Positions 43,634 to 51,949 of a DNA stretch of 64,000 nt are shown in pieces. Position 1 is the stretch's first letter. Each line of letters opens with the position of its first letter. The position numbers and the translations under genes were made by a program. Below the pieces are notes generated by a model. It made no database searches and had not been told where the DNA came from. It worked only from the letters and a program-made list of their open reading frames with translations. Source of the stretch: Streptomyces sp. AJS327 (GTDB lineage: Bacteria; Actinomycetota; Actinomycetes; Streptomycetales; Streptomycetaceae); assembly GCF_013450295.1 (NCBI RefSeq), contig NZ_SKBR01000002.1, positions 1,264,501 through 1,328,500 on the forward strand, given 5' to 3'.

Positions 43634-46099
43634 GTGTACAGCAGACCGCGCGGCGCACGACGGCGGAGACTCCGCACCGGCCTGGCGCTCCTGGCGAGCG
43701 TCCTGATGGTCGGCGGTGGCCTGGCGGCGGCCCCGGCCCAGGCGGCGCCACCGCCCGGCGGGGCCCCGGCCGCGAAGGCGGCGGACGAGGGATTCCAGCA
43801 GGTCACCCTCGCGAAGGGGGTGGAGGAGACGGGCGAGCCGATGACCCTGGCGGTCCTGCCCGACGGCTCGGTGCTGCACACCGCCCGCGAGGGCACCCTG
43901 CGGCTGACCGACCGGGGCGGCACCACCAAGGTCGCCGGGGAGATCCCCGTCTACGACCACGACGAGGAGGGACTACAGGGCGTGGGGGTCGACCCCGGCT
44001 TCACCGAGAACCGCTTCGTCTACCTCTACTACGCGCCGCCACTGGACACCCCGGCGGGTGACGCGCCGGAGACCGGGAAGGCCGAGGACTTCGCCCCGTT
44101 CGACGGCGTCAACCGGCTCTCCCGCTTCGTCCTGCGCGAGGACGGCACCCTGGACACCGACAGTGAGCGGACCATCCTGGACGTCCCGGCCAACCGGGGC
44201 ATCTGCTGCCACGTCGGCGGGGACATCGCCTTCGACAAGGACGGCAACCTGCTGCTGTCCACCGGCGACGACTCCAACCCCTTCCAGTCCGACGGCTACA
44301 CCCCGATCGACGAACGCGCCGACCGCAACCCCGCGTTCGACGCCCAGCGCTCCTCGGCCAACACCAACGACCTGCGCGGGAAGATCCTGCGGATCACGGT
44401 CCAGGAGGACGGCACGTACGAGGTGCCGGAGGGCAACCTGTTCGCGCCGGGCACCGAGCGGACCCGGCCGGAGATCTACGCGATGGGCTTCCGCAATCCG
44501 TTCCGGATGAGCGTCGACAAGCCGACCGGCACCATCCTCGTCGGTGACTACGGGCCGGACGCGGGCACCGCCGACCCGGCCCGCGGCCCCGCCGGGCAGG
44601 TCGAGTTCAACCGGATCACCGAACCCGGCAACTACGGCTGGCCGTACTGCCACGGCGACAACGACCCCTACGTGGACCACGACTTCGCGGACGGCTCCTC
44701 CGGCGAGAGCTTCGACTGCGCCGCCCCGCGGAACGAGTCGCCGCACAACACCGGGCTGACCGAACTGCCCGCCGCCAAACCCGGCTGGATCTCCTACGAC
44801 GGCGCCTCCGTACCGGAGTTCGGGGACGGCTCCGAGTCCCCGATGGGCGGCCCCGTCTACCGGTTCGACCCGGACCTCGACTCCGCGGTGAAGTTCCCCG
44901 AGGAGTACGACGGGGACTTCTTCGCCGGTGAGTTCGGGCGCCAGTGGATCAAACGGATCGAGCAGGGCGCCGACGGCGCCCCCGGCGCCATCCACGACGT
45001 GCCCTGGGAGGGCACCCAGGTGATGGACATGGAGTTCGGCCCGGACGGCGCGCTGTACGTCCTGGACTACGGCACCGGCTACTTCGCCGGGGACGAGAAC
45101 TCCGCCGTCTACCGCATAGAGGCCACCACCGGCGGGCACTCCCCGATCGCCCAGGCCACCGCCGACGTGACCAGCGGGACCGCGCCCCTCCAGGTCGCGT
45201 TCTCCTCCGAGGGCACCAGCGACGCCGACGGCGACGACCTCAGCCTCAGCTGGGACTTCGGGGACGGCGGCGGCTCCACCGAGGCCAACCCCACCCACAC
45301 CTACACCGAGAACGGCAGCTACACGGCGACGCTCACCGCCGAGGACCCCTCCGGGGCCACCGGCACCGCCAGCGTGCACGTGACGGTGGGGAACACCGCG
45401 CCCACCGTCGAGCTGAAACTGCCCCGGGACGGGCAGCCGTTCGCTTTCGGTGACGAGATCCCCTTCGAGGTCACGGTGACCGACCCGGAGGACGGCGAGA
45501 TCGACTGCGAGCGGGTGGAGGTCTCCTACGTCCTGGGTCACGACAGCCACGGCCATCCGATCACCAGCGCCACCGGCTGCTCCGGCACCCTCAAGACCTC
45601 CAGCGACGGTGAACACGACCCCAACGCCAACATCTTCGGGGTCATCGACGCCCGCTACACCGACGGTGGCGGAGGCGGGCAGCCGCCGCTCACCGGCGGC
45701 GCGCAGAGCGTCCTCCAGCCCGAGCACCGGCAGGCCGAGCACCACAGCGAGGCGGCCGACGGCGTCACCGTCGGCGAAGCCGAGGGCGCCGAGGGCGGCA
45801 AGGCCGTCACCGGGGCCGAGAACGGCCAGTGGATCGCCTTCGACCCCTACGTGCCAGGCGACGCCGCCGAGTTGACCGCCCGGGTCCGCTCCGCGGGGGA
45901 GGGCGCGCTGGAGGTCCGCGCCGGAGCCCCGGACGGCACGCTGCTCGGCACCGCGAAGGTCGGTGCCGGTGACGGCTGGAGCGAGGTGAGCACCGCGCTC
46001 AGCGGCGCCCCGGAGGGATCCGTCCCGCTGTACCTGGTCTTCACCGGCGGTGCGGGAGCGCTGTACGACGTGGACAGCTTCACCGTGACGCGGAACTGA
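43634..46099 (+). CDS. secreted glucose/sorbosone dehydrogenase-like protein with PKD and carbohydrate-binding domains
   Basis: An 821-residue exported protein. A signal peptide of about 38 residues ends at AQA. Residues of about 50-490 form a GSDH-type beta-propeller (DHDEEGLQGVGVDPGF, then LLLSTGDDSNPF and FRNPFRMSVD), the fold of PQQ-dependent soluble aldose dehydrogenases. A PKD domain follows (WDFGDGGG near 538). After a linker, the last 130 residues look like a family 6-type carbohydrate-binding module. The GTG has CAGGAGG just upstream. It may oxidise a sugar end outside the cell. PQQ synthesis is rare in Streptomyces, so the cofactor is uncertain. Confidence 0.85.
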   Translation: MYSRPRGARRRRLRTGLALLASVLMVGGGLAAAPAQAAPPPGGAPAAKAADEGFQQVTLAKGVEETGEPMTLAVLPDGSVLHTAREGTLRLTDRGGTTKVAGEIPVYDHDEEGLQGVGVDPGFTENRFVYLYYAPPLDTPAGDAPETGKAEDFAPFDGVNRLSRFVLREDGTLDTDSERTILDVPANRGICCHVGGDIAFDKDGNLLLSTGDDSNPFQSDGYTPIDERADRNPAFDAQRSSANTNDLRGKILRITVQEDGTYEVPEGNLFAPGTERTRPEIYAMGFRNPFRMSVDKPTGTILVGDYGPDAGTADPARGPAGQVEFNRITEPGNYGWPYCHGDNDPYVDHDFADGSSGESFDCAAPRNESPHNTGLTELPAAKPGWISYDGASVPEFGDGSESPMGGPVYRFDPDLDSAVKFPEEYDGDFFAGEFGRQWIKRIEQGADGAPGAIHDVPWEGTQVMDMEFGPDGALYVLDYGTGYFAGDENSAVYRIEATTGGHSPIAQATADVTSGTAPLQVAFSSEGTSDADGDDLSLSWDFGDGGGSTEANPTHTYTENGSYTATLTAEDPSGATGTASVHVTVGNTAPTVELKLPRDGQPFAFGDEIPFEVTVTDPEDGEIDCERVEVSYVLGHDSHGHPITSATGCSGTLKTSSDGEHDPNANIFGVIDARYTDGGGGGQPPLTGGAQSVLQPEHRQAEHHSEAADGVTVGEAEGAEGGKAVTGAENGQWIAFDPYVPGDAAELTARVRSAGEGALEVRAGAPDGTLLGTAKVGAGDGWSEVSTALSGAPEGSVPLYLVFTGGAGALYDVDSFTVTRN

Positions 46100-46107
46100 C
46101 CGCCCAC

Positions 46108-46144
46108 CCGCCCGTCCCGCGACCGGCCTTCGCGGGGCGGGCGG
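46108..46144 (+). terminator. hairpin terminator after the GSDH gene
   Basis: CCGCCCGTCCCGCGA pairs with TCGCGGGGCGGGCGG over 15 positions with a single G-T wobble and a 7-base loop, 8 bases after the stop codon. Confidence 0.8.
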
Positions 46145-46160
46145 ACGGCCCGGACGGCAC

Positions 46161-46318
46161 ACGCGAGAACACGCGAGAACAGGGCACGAGCGAGCACGGC
46201 GGGACACCGAGCGGGAGGGGGTGGCGGAACCGGCGGCGGTGGACGGGCCGGACGCGCGCACCCGGCGCGGCCGGGCCGTCCGCGCCGGGCACGGACGACA
46301 CGGATAACACGGATAACA
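46161..46318. repeat. two short tandem duplications before the ThuA gene
   Basis: ACGCGAGAAC occurs twice in tandem at 46161-46180, and CGGATAACA twice in tandem at 46301-46318, ending 19 bases before the ATG of the ThuA-DUF1080 gene. The second pair lies where a ribosome-proximal regulator could bind. Confidence 0.75.
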
Positions 46319-46337
46319 CTGACAAGGGGCATCACCC

Positions 46338-47744
46338 ATGCGTCGTACGGCACGGAACGCGGTGCTGGCGGTGGCGCTGCTCCTCGGCGCCTCGGCCCTC
46401 CCCGCGCAGGCGGCACAGCAGCGGGAGGCGGCCGGGAGCCGGGACGGAGAGCGGCCACCCCCGGCGGCGGCACAGCGCGAACGGGATCCCGGCGCGGGCC
46501 TGGAGGACCGGAACCTCCTGGTCTTCTCCAAGACCGCCGGATACCGGCACGACTCCATCCCCGACGGGATCGCGGCCCTGGAGGAGCTGGGCGCGGAGCA
46601 CGGGTTCACCGTCGACAGCACCGAGGACGCGGGCGCGTTCACCCCGGAGAACCTCGCCGGGTACGACGCCGTGGTCTTCCTCTCCACCACCGGCGACGTG
46701 CTGGACGACACCCAGCAGGCCGCGTTCGAGGGGTACGTCTCCGACGGCGGCGGGTTCGTCGGCGTGCACGCGGCGGCCGACACCGAGTACGACTGGCCCT
46801 GGTACGGCGAGCTGGTGGGCGCGTACTTCGCCGCGCACCCCGCCGTCCAGCCCGCCACCGCCACGGTGGAGGACCACGCCCACCCGGCCACCGCGCACCT
46901 CGGCCCGCTCTGGCGGCGCACCGACGAGTGGTATGACTACCGCTCCAGCGTGCGCGACCGGGCGCGCGTCCTCGCCTCCCTCGACGAGGACTCCTACACC
47001 GGCGGCACCATGGGCGAGGACCATCCGATCGCCTGGTGCCAGGAGTACGCGGGTGGCCGGTCGTTCTACACCGGCGGTGGCCACACCGGCGAGTCCTTCG
47101 CCGAGGAGGACTTCCGCACCCACCTGCTGGGTGGCGTCCGTTACGCGAGCGGGGCCGCGTCCGCGGACTGCCGCGCCGAGCGGGACTACACCCCGCTCTT
47201 CGACGGCGGCGGCACGGATGGCTGGAAGCAGGCGGGCCCCGGCTCCTTCGAGCTGGGCGAGGACGGCAGCCTCACTACCGTGGGAGGCATGGGGCTGCTC
47301 TGGTACGAGAAGCGGGAGTTCGGTTCGTACTCGCTCAAGCTCGACTGGCGGATGTCCGGAGACGACAACTCCGGGGTCTTCCTGGGCTTCCCCGCCTCCG
47401 ACGACCCCCAGTCCGCCGTGGACAACGGCTACGAGGTCCAGATCGACGCCACCGACGCGCCGGACCGGACCACCGGCTCGGTCTACGGGTTCCAGGCCCC
47501 CGACGCGGCGGCGCGAGACGCCGCGCTCAACCCGCCGGGGGAGTGGAACACCTTCGAACTCCGCGTCGAGGGCGAGCGGTTGCGGGTCTGGCTGAACGGC
47601 CAGCAGGTCAACGACTTCACCAACACCGACCCGGCGCGCAGCCTCACCGACGGCCACATCGGCCTCCAGAACCACGGCGACGGCGACGAGGTCGCCTTCC
47701 GCGACGTCCGGGTGCGGGAACTGCCCGACGGGGGTGGTCGCTAG
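46338..47744 (+). CDS. secreted ThuA domain and DUF1080 (3-keto-glycoside hydrolase-type) protein
   Basis: A 468-residue exported protein with a signal peptide cleaved near AQA (residue about 26). Residues of about 48-250 are a ThuA (trehalose utilisation, class I glutaminase-like fold) domain (FSKTAGYRHDSIP, GGGFVGVHAAADTEYDW). Residues 275-465 are a DUF1080 jelly-roll (FDGGGTDGWKQ, SGDDNSGVFLGFP, WLNGQQVNDF), now linked to hydrolysis of 3-keto-glycosides and laminarinase-like folds. AAGGGG precedes the ATG. Combined with the GSDH protein and the intracellular oxidoreductase, it suggests extracellular cleavage of oxidised disaccharides or plant glycosides, followed by uptake through the RbsABC-type system. 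Confidence 0.87.
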   Translation: MRRTARNAVLAVALLLGASALPAQAAQQREAAGSRDGERPPPAAAQRERDPGAGLEDRNLLVFSKTAGYRHDSIPDGIAALEELGAEHGFTVDSTEDAGAFTPENLAGYDAVVFLSTTGDVLDDTQQAAFEGYVSDGGGFVGVHAAADTEYDWPWYGELVGAYFAAHPAVQPATATVEDHAHPATAHLGPLWRRTDEWYDYRSSVRDRARVLASLDEDSYTGGTMGEDHPIAWCQEYAGGRSFYTGGGHTGESFAEEDFRTHLLGGVRYASGAASADCRAERDYTPLFDGGGTDGWKQAGPGSFELGEDGSLTTVGGMGLLWYEKREFGSYSLKLDWRMSGDDNSGVFLGFPASDDPQSAVDNGYEVQIDATDAPDRTTGSVYGFQAPDAAARDAALNPPGEWNTFELRVEGERLRVWLNGQQVNDFTNTDPARSLTDGHIGLQNHGDGDEVAFRDVRVRELPDGGGR

Positions 47745-48049
47745 CCACGATCCACCGGCGACCGGTCCGGGCCCGCGCGTCGGAGCCGAACCGTCCGGCG
47801 CGTCGGCACCCGGCCCGTGTGGGGCTGGCCGGGCGCACCGCGTGACCGGCCACCGCACGACCCCGCGTCCCGCCCCGCGCCCGGCGGCGGGCGCGGGGCT
47901 CCGGCGGCTCCACGCCCGGGAGCCAGCACGGGGGAGCACGGCGACGGGGGAGCCGGGCGCCGCGGCGGGCGGCCGGATCCGCCGCCACCGCGGGGGAACC
48001 AGACGAGCCAGCACAGCCCAGGACGACCCAGGACGACCAGGGAGGCCCC
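47745..48049. other. intergenic region before the ebo-type cluster
   Basis: No gene is visible. It is GC-rich with a few short repeats, among them CCCAGGACGA twice in tandem at 48017-48036. GGGAGG directly before the GTG of the next gene is its ribosome binding site. The promoter of the seven-gene cluster should be here but is not recognisable. Confidence 0.5.
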
Positions 48050-49252
48050 GTGACCCAGGACCGCACATCCCCGCGCGCCCCCTCCGGACCGCGCGTCGGT
48101 GTCTGGCTGATCGGAGCGCGCGGCTCCGTCGCCACCACCGCCGTCGCCGGTCACGCCGCCGTCACCGCCGGACTGCACCCACCCACCGGAATGGTCACCG
48201 AGACCGGGGTGTTCGCCGGATGCGGGCTGCCGCCCCTGGAGAACCTGGTCTTCGGCGGGCACGACCTCGCGTCCCGCCCGCTCCCGGAGCGCGCCGAGGA
48301 CCTGGTCCTGGCCGGCGTGCTGCCCCCCGGTCTCCCGGCCGCCACGCGGGCCCAACTCGCCGCCGCCGACGCGGAGATCCGCCCCGGCGTGGGCGGCCCG
48401 CCGCCCGCCGGAGCCGCCCCGGACGGGCCGGGCCCGCTGCCCGGCCCCCCGGCCGGAGCCGAGGCGTGGGGCCGGGCCCGCACCGAGGAGCAGATCGCGG
48501 CGGTCACCGCCGACCTGACGGCCTTCGCCCGCGACCACCAACTGGACCGCACCGTCGTCGTCAACGTCGCCTCGACCGAGCCCGCGCCCGGCCCCGGCGA
48601 CCCGCCGCCCAGCTCCCGGTACGCCGCGGCGGCGCTCCGCGCCGGATGCGCCTACGTCAACTTCACGCCCTCGTCCGGGCTTCGGCACCCGGCGCTCGCC
48701 GAGGCCGCCAGTGCCTCCGGGCCGCCGCACGCCGGACGGGACGGCAAGACCGGCCAGACCCTGCTGCGGTCGGTGCTGGCGCCGATGTTCGCGCAGCGCG
48801 CCCTGACCGTCCGCGCCTGGTCCGGAACGAACGTGCTGGGCGGGGGAGACGGCGCCGCCCTCGCCGACCCGGGCGCGGCGGCGGCGAAGAACGCCGGCAA
48901 GTCCCGGGTGCTCACCGACGTCCTCGGCCACCTCCCCGAGGGCGCCTCGCACATCGACGACGTGCCCGCGCTGGGCGACTGGAAGACCGCCTGGGACCAC
49001 ATCGCCGTCGACGGCTTCCTCGGCACCCGCGCCGTGCTCCAGACCACCTGGCAGGGCTGCGACTCGGCGCTCGCCGCCCCGCTCGTCCTCGATCTGGCGC
49101 GGATCCTGGCCCGCGCCCACCACCTCGGCTGGGGCGGCCCACTGGACGGTCTCGGGTTCTTCTTCAAGGACCCCGACTCCGGCCCCAGCGCCCTGCCCGA
49201 CCAGTGGCGGGACCTGCTGGATCTGGCCGGCCGGCTGCGGGCGGCGGCGTGA
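48050..49252 (+). CDS. inositol-3-phosphate synthase-like carbocycle synthase of the ebo-type cluster
   Basis: A 400-residue protein of the myo-inositol phosphate synthase family. The NAD-binding loop is VWLIGARGSVATT. The active-site segment GKTGQTLLRSVLAP with conserved Lys, the WSGTNVLGGGDG loop and the C-terminal GFFFKDP match the family, although the usual actinobacterial Ino1 is shorter and begins differently. A Pro/Gly-rich insertion near residues 105-140 is unusual. The GTG is preceded by GGGAGG, and the stop overlaps the EboC gene by 4 bases. The family turns glucose-6-phosphate into a cyclitol phosphate. Here it may make a cyclitol head group for the product handled by the cluster. 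Confidence 0.85.
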   Translation: MTQDRTSPRAPSGPRVGVWLIGARGSVATTAVAGHAAVTAGLHPPTGMVTETGVFAGCGLPPLENLVFGGHDLASRPLPERAEDLVLAGVLPPGLPAATRAQLAAADAEIRPGVGGPPPAGAAPDGPGPLPGPPAGAEAWGRARTEEQIAAVTADLTAFARDHQLDRTVVVNVASTEPAPGPGDPPPSSRYAAAALRAGCAYVNFTPSSGLRHPALAEAASASGPPHAGRDGKTGQTLLRSVLAPMFAQRALTVRAWSGTNVLGGGDGAALADPGAAAAKNAGKSRVLTDVLGHLPEGASHIDDVPALGDWKTAWDHIAVDGFLGTRAVLQTTWQGCDSALAAPLVLDLARILARAHHLGWGGPLDGLGFFFKDPDSGPSALPDQWRDLLDLAGRLRAAA

Positions 49253-50145
49253 GCCCCGGCACCGGCCGCGCCTGGGCCGAACTCCTGCGCCTGCCCGCCG
49301 TGTTGAGCGTCCCCGGTGACGCGCTGGCGGGCGCGGCGGCGGTCGGCGGCCGCCCCCACCGGGGCACCGCGCTCGCCGTGGGCTCCGCGCTCTGTCTCTA
49401 CGAGGCGGGCATGGCGCTCAACGACTGGGCGGACCGCGCCGTCGACGCGGTCGAGCGCCCCGAACGCCCCCTGCCCTCCGGCCGGATCGCGCCCGGCGCG
49501 GCGCTGGCCGCCTCCGCCGCGCTGACCGGCGCCGGGCTCGGCCTCGCCGCGCTCGCCGGACGGCCCGCGCTGGGCGTCGCCGGGGCACTGGCCGCCACCG
49601 TCTGGGCCTACGACCTGCGGCTGAAGCACACCGTCGGCGGACCGGCCGCGATGGGCGCCGCCCGCGCCCTCGACCTGCTGCTCGGCGCGGTCGCCACCGC
49701 CCACCCGAGGGCGACCGCCCGCCCCGCGTCCGCCGCGCTGCCCTCGGCGGCGCTGCTCGGCTCCCACACCGTCGCCGTCACCGCCGTCTCCCGGCGCGAG
49801 GCGGAGGGCGGCCGCCCCGGGATCCCGGTGGCGGCGGCGCTCGCCGCGGGCCTCATCACGAGCCGCGCGGCGCCCTGGCGGCCCGCCCGCCCCGCCTCCA
49901 CCGCCCACCTCACGGCCCGCGCCGCGGCCGGCGGCTACCTCGCCACCTTCGCCGGGCCGCTGGCCCGCGCCGCGCTCCACCCCACCCCGCCGTCGCTCCA
50001 GCGGGCGGTCGGCGGTGGCATCCGCGCCACCATCCCCCTCCAGTCCGCGCTCACCGCCCGGGCGGGCTCCCCGGTGACCGCCGGAACGCTGCTCGCCCTG
50101 CTGCCCCTCGCCCGCCGCCTCTCCCGGAAGGTCAGCCCCACATGA
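49249..50145 (+). CDS. eboC: EboC-like UbiA family prenyltransferase
   Basis: A 298-residue membrane protein with seven to nine hydrophobic helices and the UbiA fold. The first prenyl-diphosphate motif is intact as N58-D-W-A-D62-x3-D66. The second motif is weak: it reads YDLRLKHTVGGPAAMGAARALDLLLGA, where LKHT-GP-MG-R-LN/D-LLG is the pattern of EboC proteins. In cyanobacteria the ebo genes are needed to move a scytonemin precursor to the periplasm. The prenyltransferase may attach a lipid carrier. It overlaps both neighbours by 4 bases. Confidence 0.85.
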   Translation: MSPGTGRAWAELLRLPAVLSVPGDALAGAAAVGGRPHRGTALAVGSALCLYEAGMALNDWADRAVDAVERPERPLPSGRIAPGAALAASAALTGAGLGLAALAGRPALGVAGALAATVWAYDLRLKHTVGGPAAMGAARALDLLLGAVATAHPRATARPASAALPSAALLGSHTVAVTAVSRREAEGGRPGIPVAAALAAGLITSRAAPWRPARPASTAHLTARAAAGGYLATFAGPLARAALHPTPPSLQRAVGGGIRATIPLQSALTARAGSPVTAGTLLALLPLARRLSRKVSPT

Positions 50146-51263
50146 GCACCGCACCCCACCCACTGAGCCCGCTGCCCACACCCGACCGGGACACCCCGCT
50201 CCGCCCGGCGCCGCTGCGCTACGCGTACGGCACCAACGGCCTCGCGGACCTGCGGCTGCCGGACGCGCTCCGGCTGCTCGCCGACCTCGGTTACGACGGC
50301 GTCGGGCTGACCCTCGACCACATGCACCTCGACCCCCTCGCCCCCGACCTGCCCGCACGCACCGCCGAGACCGCCCGGCTGCTGGCGGCGCACGACCTCA
50401 CCGTGACCGTGGAGACCGGCGCCCGCTACGTGCTCGACCCACGCCGCAAACACCATCCCACCCTGCTGGATCCCGACCCCGACGCGCGCGCCCGCCGCCT
50501 CGGGCTGTTACGCGTCGCCGTCCGGGTGGCGGCCGAACTCGGCGCCCACGCCCTGCACTTCGCCAGCGGCCCACGCCACCCCGACACCCCCGGGGACGAG
50601 GCGTGGGCGCTGCTCGCGGACGCCGTGGCCGCGTTGCTGCCGCAGGCCGAGACCGCTGGCGTCCCCCTCGCCGTCGAACCCGAACCCGGCCACCTCCTCG
50701 GCGACCTCGCCGGGTTCCACCGGCTGCGCCGGGCCCTCGACGGCCCCCAGGCCCTCGGCCTCACCCTGGACCTCGGCCACTGCCACTGCCTGGAACCCGA
50801 GTCGCCCGCCGCCTGCGTCCGCGCCGCCGCACCCTGGCTGCGGCACGTGCAGATCGAGGACATGCGGCGCGGTGTGCACGAGCATCTGCCGTTCGGCGAG
50901 GGCGAGATGGACTTCCCCCCGGTACTCCGGGAGCTGCGCCGCATCCGCTACCGGGGCCTGGTCACCGTCGAACTGCCGCGCCACTCCCACGCCGGGCCCG
51001 AACTCGCCCGGGACTCCCGGAACTTCCTCCGTGAGGCCGAGCGCAGGGCCCGGCGGAGCGCCCGCCCCACCCCGCGCGACCCCTCGGGACCGCCCGGCGG
51101 GGGCGGCGGTTCGACCAGCCCCGTCACCCCGGTAGCGCCGTCCACCGCGAGCCCCGGCACGGCCCCTGGCACCGGGAGCGTGACCGAACCCGGCTGCGCC
51201 GGGGAGGGGGAGGGGCCGGGAAGAGCCGCGCCCGCCGAGAACGGCGGGAGGCGCGCCCCATGA
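50142..51263 (+). CDS. sugar phosphate isomerase/epimerase TIM-barrel protein in the ebo-type cluster
   Basis: A 373-residue protein of the xylose isomerase-like TIM-barrel family. Strand ends carry the expected acidic and His residues: LGYDGVGLTLDHMH, VETGARYVLD, AVEPEPGHLL, TLDLGHCHCLE, HVQIEDM and the closing VTVELPRHSH. The last 75 residues are a Pro/Gly/Arg-rich tail that is probably disordered. It is the second barrel protein of this cluster beside EboE and has no counterpart in the cyanobacterial ebo set. Both ends overlap neighbours by 4 bases, so it is part of one transcript. Substrate probably a sugar or cyclitol phosphate. Confidence 0.83.
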   Translation: MSTAPHPLSPLPTPDRDTPLRPAPLRYAYGTNGLADLRLPDALRLLADLGYDGVGLTLDHMHLDPLAPDLPARTAETARLLAAHDLTVTVETGARYVLDPRRKHHPTLLDPDPDARARRLGLLRVAVRVAAELGAHALHFASGPRHPDTPGDEAWALLADAVAALLPQAETAGVPLAVEPEPGHLLGDLAGFHRLRRALDGPQALGLTLDLGHCHCLEPESPAACVRAAAPWLRHVQIEDMRRGVHEHLPFGEGEMDFPPVLRELRRIRYRGLVTVELPRHSHAGPELARDSRNFLREAERRARRSARPTPRDPSGPPGGGGGSTSPVTPVAPSTASPGTAPGTGSVTEPGCAGEGEGPGRAAPAENGGRRAP

Positions 51264-51949
51264 TGAGCCAACTCGCCTCCCTCCGCACCGCGTTGGAGAT
51301 GCGCCTGGACGCGGCCGCCCGTGCCTGGCTGCACCGCGCCCTGGACGACGCGGCCGACGCCGCCAGCGCGACCCGCCGCCCCGCTGACCCGCCCGGCGGC
51401 CAACCACCCCGCTGGGAGCGGCACTTCGCGGAAGCCGGACGGCGCTGCCGCACCACCCACCGCACCGGCCCGGCCGACACCGCCGAGCGGACCGACCCCA
51501 GGGAGGCCGCCCGGGTGCTGCTGCTGCACGCCGCCGCCGCCGACGCCCCCACCCTCACCCGCCTCTACGAGCACGGCACCGCCGACGAACGCCGCGCCGT
51601 CCTGCGGGCCCTGCCCCACCTCGTCACCGGCCCGGACGCGCTGCCGCTGGTGGAGGACGCCCTCCGCACCCACGACACCCGGCTGCTCGCCGCCGCCGTC
51701 GGCCCCTACGCCGCCGCCCACCTGGACCCGCACGCCTGGCGGCACGCCGTCCTCAAGTGCCTGTTCACCGGTGTCCCGCTGAGCGCCGTAGCCCACCTCG
51801 GACGGCGGGCCCACGGCGACACCGAACTCGCCAGGATGCTCACCGCCTACGCCGACGAGCGCCGCGCCGCCGACCGCCCCGTCCCCGCCGACCTGCACCG
51901 GGCGCTGGAGTCCGCCCGGGGCAACGGCCCGCGCCCCCAGGAGCCCTGA
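51260..51949 (+). CDS. eboA: EboA domain-containing protein
   Basis: A 229-residue cytoplasmic, helical, alanine- and arginine-rich protein. The repeated helical pattern (a segment with EAARVLLLHAAAADAPTLTRLY, then ERRAVLRALPHL and WRHAVLKCLFTGVPLS) matches the EboA family, whose biochemical role is unknown. EboA marks the ebo cluster and was found to be required for export of scytonemin precursors in a cyanobacterium. It has no signal peptide or metal motif. ATGA and TGATG overlaps tie it to both neighbours. Confidence 0.83.
   Translation: MMSQLASLRTALEMRLDAAARAWLHRALDDAADAASATRRPADPPGGQPPRWERHFAEAGRRCRTTHRTGPADTAERTDPREAARVLLLHAAAADAPTLTRLYEHGTADERRAVLRALPHLVTGPDALPLVEDALRTHDTRLLAAAVGPYAAAHLDPHAWRHAVLKCLFTGVPLSAVAHLGRRAHGDTELARMLTAYADERRAADRPVPADLHRALESARGNGPRPQEP

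Noticed and set aside
48050..49252. Housekeeping inositol-1-phosphate synthase (Ino1)
   Set aside because: The N-terminus, the Pro/Gly-rich insertion and the tight coupling to ebo genes argue for a specialised paralogue. The housekeeping copy is expected elsewhere.
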